Shown here: piece after piece, positions 16,307 to 21,824 of the stretch | Layout of the letters: each line of letters opens with the position of its first letter | Position numbering within the stretch: the first letter of the stretch is position 1 | Assembly: GCA_002340985.1 (NCBI GenBank) | Contig: DDNC01000012.1 | Location: forward strand, 72,384-95,462 | Length of the DNA stretch: 23,079 bases | From: Firmicutes bacterium UBA2530 | GTDB lineage: Bacteria; Bacillota; Clostridia; Tissierellales; Sedimentibacteraceae | Reading direction: 5' to 3' | Made by a program: the position numbers and the translations under genes | The notes under the pieces: generated by a model | What the model saw: the letters and a program-made list of their open reading frames with translations, nothing else | Told to the model about the DNA's origin: nothing | The model's database searches: none

Positions 16307-17875
16307 TTATTCCTCCCCCTTCAACCATGTTCTTATAAGCTGAGCGGCTATTTCAGGATTGCTTGACGTAAAGTCTTTAAGCTGCTTCTTGATAACCTGT
16401 TCCGGTGTTTCTTGGAGTTTAATCTCGTCCTGAATATCAGCCCATGAGAAGCCGTCTGTGGCTGCTGCTTCTGCAATTGCAGCTTGTTTTTCAGCTTCTT
16501 TTTTCTTTCTTCTTTTTCTTAATATAATACTTATTACAGATATTAATATCGCTAATACCGCTAAGCCAATTCCTCCGTATATGAACATATCTCTAAGCTG
16601 CAGCCCTTCCGGTACGCCCGGCTCTACAACAACAGGAACTGATGGTGCGTAAGGATCATAAAATACCATATTGTGCAGAGAAATATCTTCGACACCTACA
16701 CCTGTAGAAAAAGCAATCAACTCTCTTACTTTTTGCTGTTCGTCATCTCTCATGTTTGCCTTATTCACTACAGCGGCAACTGTAAGGTTCTCAATTTTTC
16801 CCGGATTATGTTCTATCTGTTCCTTAAGTTGACTTACTAAATAATTAATGCTGTTTGAGTCTCTGAAATATATGTTTTCCCCTTCAATAACAACGCCGGG
16901 ATATGTTGGAATCTCAGCATTTGTTTCCGTCCCCGGAACACCTCCTACTGTTTCACCAGGTCCGGTAATCTCCCTGTCATTTTTTTCTTCCTTGGGAACT
17001 CCGTGCTTTGTTTCTTCATCAGGCAGATACTGCAGCAGCTCGCTTATTTTCTTATCAAAATTAATAGTGCATTTTGCTGAGACCTTAACATTTTCTTCGC
17101 CATATATCTTTGATAAAAACTCGGTTACATCTTTTTCTGTCTCCGCTTCAAATTGCTTTTCTATTTCAAGCTTCAGCTTAATAGTATTTGTCTGCTGCAT
17201 TTCACTGCTCACTACGAGGCTGTTGCCTTCTGTATCTATAATTGCTACATTTTCTTCATTCAGTCCTTCAACGCTTTTTACAACAAGCTGCATAATACCG
17301 CCGGCCTGTGATGCCGAAAGTGAATATCCTCTTGCTAAGTTGAGTTTTACAGATGCCGATGCGGCATTTACTTTACTTTCCCATGCAAAATTATTTGTTT
17401 TCGGCAAATTAATTGTTACAATTGCATCATTTATACCGTCAATTGTTTTAATAGAATCTTGAAGTCTCTCCTGAAGCTGAAAAATTTCATACTGTCTTTT
17501 TTCATAATCCGTAGTCATAAAGTCAATATTTTTTATGAATACGTCATAGTTAGTTCCGGTACGCGGATGACCCGCCTGTGCCAGCTGCATTCTCAGCATG
17601 CTTTCACTATCTTTAGGAATTAGTATATTTCCGCTTTTTTCATATTTATAATCAACATTGTTTTCTTGGAGCTGCCGCATTACTTCGACGGTTTCTTCCT
17701 CATCTATGTTGCTGAAAAGAACCACATAGTCCTTTTTGTTAAGTATGAGTGTGATTACAAGCGCAAGTGCTAATACACCCGCTACCCCGCCTATTATAAG
17801 CTTTTTTCTCTTTGCGCTGAGTTTTCCCCAAAACTCTGTTGTATTCTTCCAAACATTCTTAAATTGCTCCGCCAT
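16307..17875 (-). CDS. fliF: Flagellar MS-ring protein FliF
   Basis: FliF forms the MS ring, the base on which the motor and export gate assemble. The 522-residue protein has a first transmembrane helix at about residues 26-46 (IIGGVAGVLALALVITLIL) and the ring-building secretin-like domain (NVDYKYEKSGNILIPKDSE, LRMQLAQAGHP). A second helix lies near 428-450, followed by a KRRKKKEAEK basic stretch. The C-terminal FliG-binding tail contains EQVIKKQLKDF and AQLIRTWL. It lies 31 bases after fliE. Length and domain order are ordinary. Confidence 0.98.
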   Translation of the reverse strand: MAEQFKNVWKNTTEFWGKLSAKRKKLIIGGVAGVLALALVITLILNKKDYVVLFSNIDEEETVEVMRQLQENNVDYKYEKSGNILIPKDSESMLRMQLAQAGHPRTGTNYDVFIKNIDFMTTDYEKRQYEIFQLQERLQDSIKTIDGINDAIVTINLPKTNNFAWESKVNAASASVKLNLARGYSLSASQAGGIMQLVVKSVEGLNEENVAIIDTEGNSLVVSSEMQQTNTIKLKLEIEKQFEAETEKDVTEFLSKIYGEENVKVSAKCTINFDKKISELLQYLPDEETKHGVPKEEKNDREITGPGETVGGVPGTETNAEIPTYPGVVIEGENIYFRDSNSINYLVSQLKEQIEHNPGKIENLTVAAVVNKANMRDDEQQKVRELIAFSTGVGVEDISLHNMVFYDPYAPSVPVVVEPGVPEGLQLRDMFIYGGIGLAVLAILISVISIILRKRRKKKEAEKQAAIAEAAATDGFSWADIQDEIKLQETPEQVIKKQLKDFTSSNPEIAAQLIRTWLKGEE

Positions 17876-17906
17876 TTATAGCTCCTAATATTGTATGAGA
17901 ATACTG

Positions 17907-18206
17907 CTATACTCCCATACGCATTATTTCATTATATGCATCCAACGCTTTGTTTCTGAGTTGTATAAGTAAGTCCAAAGACATCTCGGATTTTCTTGTA
18001 TTTATCATTAGACTGTGCAAATCATCGCTTTCACCAACCGAAAGCTTGTATATGTCTTCGTCAACCTTAGCTTCCGCTTCAACGTAATTTTGAAGTGCAT
18101 CGTCAAAGATTGATTTAAACAAAATATCACTTTTCTGATTTGCAGCTTTATTTATTTCCCCTGTTTGATTTAAACTTTTAATTTGCTGAATCGGCTCAAT
18201 AAACAT
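17907..18206 (-). CDS. fliE: Flagellar hook-basal body adaptor FliE
   Basis: FliE connects the MS ring to the proximal rod and is the first exported rod subunit. The 99-residue protein has the family length and the conserved C-terminal helix pair (DDLHSLMINTRKSEMSLDLL, then RNKALDAYNEIMRM). The start has GGGAGG upstream, inside the last codons of flgC, with a gap of only two bases. The order flgB-flgC-fliE-fliF is standard across Firmicutes. Confidence 0.96.
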   Translation of the reverse strand: MFIEPIQQIKSLNQTGEINKAANQKSDILFKSIFDDALQNYVEAEAKVDEDIYKLSVGESDDLHSLMINTRKSEMSLDLLIQLRNKALDAYNEIMRMGV

Positions 18207-18208
18207 AC

Positions 18209-18640
18209 TTACCTCCCGATTTCCAATGCTTTGACTGCCATTTGCTTCATTGTATTCAATGCTGCAAGATTTGCCTGATACGCTCTGTAGGATTCCATCA
18301 TATCAATTGTTTCTTTGAGAGAATCTACATTCGGCAGTCTAACATATCCATTTTCATCAGCATCAGGATGCTCCGGATCATAAGAAAGCTTAAATTCGCT
18401 TGGATCTTCCAATATCTCGGTAACCTCAACTCCATCAGCTTCATAGTCACTGATATTCCTAATCATCATGTTTCTGAAATCTGACGTTGACGAAAGCACC
18501 ACCATCTTTCTTCTGTAGGGATCTCCGTTTTCTGTCCTTGTAGTATCAATATTAGCTATGTTTTCAGATATAATATCCATTCTCAGCCTCTGAGCCGTAA
18601 GCCCCGATCCGCTGATATTTAAGGATTGCAAAAAAGACAT
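18209..18640 (-). CDS. flgC: Flagellar proximal rod protein FlgC
   Basis: FlgC is a proximal rod subunit exported through the flagellar gate. The 143-residue protein carries the rod/hook N-terminal motif (LNISGSGLTAQRLRMDIISE then NIANIDTTRTENG) and the C-terminal partner helix (MMESYRAYQANLAALNTMKQ). Both pack into the rod core. The start has a strong AGGAGGT site. It lies 13 bases after flgB and 2 bases before fliE. Confidence 0.97.
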   Translation of the reverse strand: MSFLQSLNISGSGLTAQRLRMDIISENIANIDTTRTENGDPYRRKMVVLSSTSDFRNMMIRNISDYEADGVEVTEILEDPSEFKLSYDPEHPDADENGYVRLPNVDSLKETIDMMESYRAYQANLAALNTMKQMAVKALEIGR

Positions 18641-18653
18641 AAACTACCTCCTG

Positions 18654-19043
18654 TTATTTTTTACCTTCTGAGATTACGGATTTCAATTTTGAAAAATACG
18701 AATTAACCTCAGTAACGGTATACATGTATTGCAGCTGTGTTTTTGCAAGCTGCAGATTTTCCTTTTCTCTGTCAACATTGTTTCCGTCAAGTCTCAAGGA
18801 TTGATCTTTATTCTCTTTTACTATAATACTGCTGGAATTAATTTGCTTGTTGGTTTCTGATGTGGTTTGTTCGCTTGAGCCTTCCAAATTTGCTTTTAAC
18901 ATAGTTTCAAAATCTACAAATTTGCTTTTGTAGCCCGGCGTAGAATAGTTTGCTATGTTTTCCATTGTGATTTGCTGTCTGATCCATAGACCGTCTAAAC
19001 CCCTATTAAGAATGTTTAAGTTTGTATTGTTAAAAATTTTCAT
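18654..19043 (-). CDS. flgB: Flagellar proximal rod protein FlgB
   Basis: FlgB is a proximal rod subunit and here the first gene of the main operon. ATG at 19043 gives a 129-residue protein starting MKIFNNTNLNILNRGLDGLW and containing QQITMENIANYSTPGYKSKF, the rod motif. The C-terminal helix (LAKTQLQYMYTVTEVNSYFS) is typical. The frame is open up to 19139 but that would run back through the riboswitch expression platform and lacks family similarity. The ribosome binding site AGAGG (19053-19049) lies partly inside a hairpin. The preceding c-di-GMP riboswitch should control this gene and those after it. Confidence 0.96.
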   Translation of the reverse strand: MKIFNNTNLNILNRGLDGLWIRQQITMENIANYSTPGYKSKFVDFETMLKANLEGSSEQTTSETNKQINSSSIIVKENKDQSLRLDGNNVDREKENLQLAKTQLQYMYTVTEVNSYFSKLKSVISEGKK

Positions 19044-19049
19044 CCCCGC

Positions 19050-19069
19050 CTCTTTTCGGCCAAAAAGAG
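19050..19069 (-). promoter_or_regulatory. Hairpin over the flgB ribosome binding site
   Basis: In the transcript CTCTTTT (19069-19063) pairs perfectly with AAAAGAG (19056-19050); a T-G wobble can be added inside, leaving a GGCC loop. The 3' arm contains most of the AGAGG ribosome binding site of flgB, whose ATG is at 19043. The hairpin could lower translation initiation until ribosomes or a partner RNA or protein open it. The pairing is seen directly; a regulatory role is inference. Confidence 0.45.
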
Positions 19070-19072
19070 TAC

Positions 19073-19110
19073 AAAAATATAATTTATCATGGTTGCACAA
19101 TAAATTATAT
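19073..19110 (-). terminator. Terminator-like hairpin, expression platform of the c-di-GMP riboswitch
   Basis: The transcript forms an 11-base-pair perfect stem, ATATAATTTAT (19110-19100) with ATAAATTATAT (19087-19077). It can be extended inward by T-G, G-T, T-A and G-C pairs to a CAAC loop, and is followed by a five-T run (19077-19073). The stem is AT-only at its base, so termination strength is uncertain. The loop and inner stem contain GCAACCAT (19096-19089), an exact complement of ATGGTTGC (19150-19143) inside the aptamer. The aptamer fold would free the terminator hairpin, while the alternative pairing would compete with it. This is the layout of an OFF switch. Confidence 0.65.
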
Positions 19111-19133
19111 ACGTTGTTATATATAATTATTAT

Positions 19134-19206
19134 CTGCAACTGGCAACCATAGATTACTCCTTAGGCCCTGTAGTTTTGTGTCGCTGCCTTTCGACAGTTT
19201 TACCGT
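19134..19206 (-). ncRNA. Cyclic-di-GMP class I (GEMM-I) riboswitch aptamer upstream of flgB
   Basis: The RNA reads ACGGTAAAACTGTC, GAAA, GGCAG, CGACACAAAACTACAGGG, CCTAAG, GAGTAATC, TATGG, TTGCCAGTTGCAG. This has the GEMM-I architecture: a 5-base-pair stem capped by a GAAA tetraloop (CTGTC/GGCAG) and the classic 11-nucleotide tetraloop receptor CCTAAG/TATGG in the other arm. Between them lies the conserved GACxCAAA linker. Aligned by eye to the Vc2 aptamer, the ligand-contact positions G20, A47 and C92 are retained, as is the C44-G83 tertiary pair; the C22-G45 pair is replaced by U-A, a covariation. The Vc2 P1 pair G14-C93 seems to be U-A and P1 is weak. C. difficile is known to place a c-di-GMP-I riboswitch before its flgB operon as an OFF switch. 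Confidence 0.88.
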
Positions 19207-19244
19207 AAAATTTATGAATTCCGACATGCCGGAAACATATGGCT

Positions 19245-19273
19245 ATTATACCCGAAGATATTCTAAAATGCAA
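19245..19273 (-). promoter_or_regulatory. Vegetative sigma-A-type promoter of the flgB operon
   Basis: A perfect -10 box TATAAT (19250-19245) is preceded at 17 bases by TTGCAT (19273-19268), a partial -35 match. Transcription would begin near 19238, about 30 bases before the riboswitch core and about 195 bases before the flgB ATG. A small hairpin TTCCG/CGGAA (19234-19219) falls between start site and aptamer. No FliA/SigD-type promoter was found on this strand, so the operon looks vegetatively transcribed and then gated by c-di-GMP. Confidence 0.65.
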
Positions 19274-19408
19274 GCTTTTTTGACATTTTTGTATTATGTA
19301 TGTAATGAATTAATATTCATCACGCAAAGATCAGTACGTGAATTTATATTAAATTGCATATTTTCTAACATCCTTTCATTTTCTTACCAATATAACAATT
19401 TTTCCGAT

Positions 19409-19443
19409 AAAAAAAACATAGATATCGCATAAATATCCATGTT
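19409..19443 (-). terminator. Intrinsic terminator of the flgK-csrA operon
   Basis: About 70 bases after the csrA stop the transcript has AACATGGATAT (19443-19433), a 7-base loop and ATATCTATGTT (19425-19415): an 11-base-pair stem with one G-U wobble. It runs straight into eight T residues (19416-19409). This is a clear factor-independent terminator pointing along the minus strand. It separates the csrA operon from the flgB promoter. Between it and that promoter (19274-19408) I see no gene, only AT-rich DNA. Confidence 0.8.
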
Positions 19444-19512
19444 CGTAAATATGATAAAACTAAATATACAAAACCATACAAAAACGAGCCAAAAATCTTA
19501 TAAAAAAATTTT

Positions 19513-19752
19513 TTATATTTTTTCTTTGATTTTTAACTGATTTTTTATATCGTTCAGACTGCTTTTGTTTATTTTTTCCGAAGCATCCTTATTGAACTCA
19601 CAGGTTTCCATCAATTCTCTTCTCGTAATCTTAATATCTTTCGGCGCATTGATTGCTATTTTGACCTTATCCTGAGAAATTTCAGAAATAATAATTTCAA
19701 TATCATCACCAATCATTATTGATTCCGATACCTTCCTTTTTACCACTAACAT
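19513..19752 (-). CDS. csrA: Carbon storage / translational regulator CsrA
   Basis: CsrA is a dimeric RNA-binding protein that blocks translation by covering GGA-containing ribosome binding sites; in B. subtilis its main target is flagellin mRNA. The 79-residue product has the canonical start (MLVVKRKVSESIMIGDDIEI) with Arg6, the core VKIAINAPKDIKITRRE with Arg44, and a C-terminal extension of about 30 residues, the part FliW binds in Gram-positive bacteria. Its ATG overlaps the end of fliW by 7 bases and its ribosome binding site (GAGGAGG) lies in the last fliW codons, so the antagonist and its target are translationally coupled. A terminator follows at 19409-19443. No flagellin gene follows, unlike B. 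subtilis. Confidence 0.97.
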   Translation of the reverse strand: MLVVKRKVSESIMIGDDIEIIISEISQDKVKIAINAPKDIKITRRELMETCEFNKDASEKINKSSLNDIKNQLKIKEKI

Positions 19753-20186
19753 TTTTCCCCCTCCTCAGCTACCATCATTTTGTATCTGAGTGGATAAGTG
19801 TTCTGAAGTATGACCTGCTTTGCCGTCCTTGTGGCAGGACTAATTGCAATAGGGCTTTTCAGATTTACTACAGAGTCTCTTATATCTTCTTTGATTATTG
19901 CAATTGTGAGAAACTTCAATTCTGTTCCATCCTTGACCCCAAGCTCCTCCAAGTCCTCTTCATTCAAATCAGGATTGTAGTCTCTGAATATAGCATACGG
20001 GTCAATGAGAACAAATGACAGCTCCACATCATCCAATGACTGCAGAAACATAATATCATCGTCAGGATTATCCTTTAGCAGTACATATCTTTTTTTATCC
20101 TCAAACCCATACATTCCGCAAATGAAATTAATTATGTCATTTTCCTGTACTTCTATTTCTCCAAAATCCCTTGTTGTTATTTTCAT
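19746..20186 (-). CDS. fliW: Flagellar assembly factor FliW (CsrA antagonist)
   Basis: FliW binds CsrA allosterically and releases flagellin mRNA; flagellin in turn titrates FliW, giving a homeostatic loop. The 146-residue form from ATG at 20186 begins MKITTRDFGEIEVQENDI, like family members, and carries GMYGFEDKKRYVLL, FVLIDPYAIFRDY and the C-terminal SPIAISPATRTAKQVIL block. An in-frame TTG at 20201 has the better ribosome binding site (AAGGAG, 10 bases away) and would add five residues, so the start is not settled. The alternative start overlaps the DUF6470 stop. csrA overlaps its 3' end. Confidence 0.95.
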   Translation of the reverse strand: MKITTRDFGEIEVQENDIINFICGMYGFEDKKRYVLLKDNPDDDIMFLQSLDDVELSFVLIDPYAIFRDYNPDLNEEDLEELGVKDGTELKFLTIAIIKEDIRDSVVNLKSPIAISPATRTAKQVILQNTYPLRYKMMVAEEGEKC

Positions 20187-20193
20187 TTTTTCG

Positions 20194-20802
20194 TTATACA
20201 AGAGTATCTATCTCCTTATAATTAGGATTCGCACTTGGCGGCACAAAAATTGGGGTACCTATATAGTTTATTTCTACCCTCGGATATTCTTTAACCACAA
20301 ACTCAACGCTGCCTGGTATGAAATTTATCATCGGTCTTTCCACATTCCAGTCAAAATCAAGCTTATCCATTTCAAAACTCATCGATATTCCGCCCATTTC
20401 CCACGAAATATCCGGACCTGTGGATGGAATAAAGCCCATGCCGAATTCCACATCACTAAAAAACCTTCTCATGGCTAATTCAGGAATAGGATTATCCATT
20501 ATGCCAATATCAAGCATCAGATTGCCTTCCCTTGCATATGCAGCCGTTGCTTCATATCCGGCCTTGATACCCTTTTTAGCATAGTCCTCCACAGAACGCA
20601 TTGCGCTTTTTATCCCCGCAGAATACCTTGCTTCGACCGTATCTATGTTCAACTTGGCAGGCTTCATTTCCATTTGAATTCCGCCCTTGTCTCTTCTCAT
20701 CTCAAATGTAGCATTAGCGGTTGCAATTTCATACCTTGCCTGATTTATCTTGAGTTCTACGGACATGGGAATAGACTTTATTTCTAAAAGTGGCCCTATC
20801 AT
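20194..20802 (-). CDS. DUF6470 / YviE-like protein of the flgK-fliW cluster
   Basis: A 202-residue protein recognised mainly from its N-terminus (PLLEIKSIPMSVELKINQA) and its place between flgL and fliW, which is where B. subtilis has yviE. It is rich in beta-type alternating segments and has Met- and Ile-rich amphipathic stretches (GGIQMEMKPAKLNI, MGGISMSFEMDKLDFDW). It has no signal peptide or membrane helix. The middle part (AMRSVEDYAKKGIKAGYEAT) looks helical. Its function is unknown to me; constant linkage to the hook-filament junction and fliW-csrA genes suggests a late flagellar role. AGAGGTG precedes the ATG, 15 bases after flgL. Confidence 0.85.
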   Translation of the reverse strand: MIGPLLEIKSIPMSVELKINQARYEIATANATFEMRRDKGGIQMEMKPAKLNIDTVEARYSAGIKSAMRSVEDYAKKGIKAGYEATAAYAREGNLMLDIGIMDNPIPELAMRRFFSDVEFGMGFIPSTGPDISWEMGGISMSFEMDKLDFDWNVERPMINFIPGSVEFVVKEYPRVEINYIGTPIFVPPSANPNYKEIDTLV

Positions 20803-20817
20803 ATCAACACCTCTTTT

Positions 20818-21813
20818 CTATTTCATAAAATCAATGAAACTATTCTCAAGTATTTTATTTCCCATTGACAGAGCTGCATTGTAAGAATATTTCTGCATCA
20901 TGAATTCTGTAATCGCTTCCGTTGGATCTGCAAGCTCCACCTCAACAAGCTTCTCATTCAAATTAAACAAACTGTCATCATTGCGAACCTTCAAAAAATC
21001 CAGATAATTTGTCTTTGCACCTATGTCCGTAAGGTTCACCAGAACCTGCTTCTTCTGTTCCTCAAATTTCCCTATGTATGGAGTTATATTTTCTAATGAG
21101 TAGCCCGGATCTCTGAACTGCTCCTTCATTTCCCCTATAAGAGAATATAGGTCATTCGGCATACCTGCACCGTCTTCTCCATAGCCCATGAATTTAAGCC
21201 CGGACATTGACACATTAAATACCGTGTCAGAAATCAAATTACCGCTGCCGTCAAACTTAAGGCCAAGCCCTAAGTCCACATCTATATTTTCATCAACTAA
21301 TTTATCAAGTTCAGCCTTATTCGCAGGATCATTTAATTTAAGGCCTTTAAAACACAAGTTTCCGTCTGTATCCACCGTGAACGGAATTTGATCCTTGCTC
21401 GTCCCTCCGAACACATACCTGTCTTCAAATTTGCCGTTAAGTGCAGTTACTATGGTTTTTTGAAGATTTTCAAGCTCCTTTGCAATAATCTCTCTTTCCT
21501 CAGCGCCCATTGTACCTGTTATTCCTTTTAAATACGAATTATACACCTTTTCCATGCTGTCATGTATCTGTGTCAGGTTTGTTTCCGCAGTGGTATATAT
21601 AGAATCCACATCCTGTATATTACTTTCATACATTTCAGAAGCCCTGTATTCTCTTCTTAACTTGTACGCCTTAATGGCGGACACCGGATCTTCAGAACCT
21701 TTGAAATATTTTCTGCCCGTCTCCACCTGCTCGCGTATTCTGTCTAATGAAACTGTGGCTTTATTTAAATTTCTGACATATTTCTTCGTCATCATGCTCG
21801 TTGTTATTCTCAT
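20818..21813 (-). CDS. flgL: Hook-filament junction protein FlgL
   Basis: FlgL (HAP3) joins the hook, via FlgK, to the flagellin filament. The 331-residue protein has flagellin-like ends. The N-terminal helix region (MRITTSMMTKKYVRNLNKAT, then GRKYFKGSEDPVSAIKAYKL) is typical. So is the C-terminal ADPTEAITEFMMQKYSYNAA with GNKILENSFIDFMK. The middle has the variable domain with NGKFEDRYVFGGT. It starts 11 bases after flgK with AGGGGTGA. Flagellin itself is excluded because the region between the ends matches FlgL and flgK lies directly upstream. Confidence 0.96.
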   Translation of the reverse strand: MRITTSMMTKKYVRNLNKATVSLDRIREQVETGRKYFKGSEDPVSAIKAYKLRREYRASEMYESNIQDVDSIYTTAETNLTQIHDSMEKVYNSYLKGITGTMGAEEREIIAKELENLQKTIVTALNGKFEDRYVFGGTSKDQIPFTVDTDGNLCFKGLKLNDPANKAELDKLVDENIDVDLGLGLKFDGSGNLISDTVFNVSMSGLKFMGYGEDGAGMPNDLYSLIGEMKEQFRDPGYSLENITPYIGKFEEQKKQVLVNLTDIGAKTNYLDFLKVRNDDSLFNLNEKLVEVELADPTEAITEFMMQKYSYNAALSMGNKILENSFIDFMK

Positions 21814-21824
21814 TGTATCACCCC

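Noticed and set aside
16848..17462. Long plus-strand open frame (204 codons) and other plus-strand frames such as 5404-5904, 20005-20478 and 22420-22836
   Set aside because: Each lies antisense inside a well-supported flagellar gene, has low-complexity Ser/Leu/Ile-rich translation and no family similarity. They are shadows of the minus-strand genes.
19134..19230. GGA motifs in the flgB leader as CsrA binding sites
   Set aside because: The GGA in CCTAAGGAG and TCGGAA are explained by the riboswitch structure and a small hairpin, and none overlaps the flgB ribosome binding site.
19305..19320. Inverted repeat ATGAAT-TAAT-ATTCAT upstream of the flgB -35 box
   Set aside because: It could be an operator, but short dyads made of A and T are common by chance here and no matching second copy was seen.
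19294..19359. A 21-codon minus-strand frame (ATG 19359, stop 19294) with AAAGGA about 11 bases upstream, between the csrA terminator and the flgB promoter
   Set aside because: No visible promoter reads it, the peptide has no recognisable feature and the region is AT-rich enough for chance frames.
19402..19409. TCCGATAA resembling a SigD/FliA -10 box
   Set aside because: It is on the plus strand, has no TAAA at the right distance and would read away from all genes.
19500..19515. A-tract/T-tract at the csrA stop as a possible terminator
   Set aside because: It has no room for a real loop and no GC. The 19409-19443 stem with eight T residues is a much better terminator.
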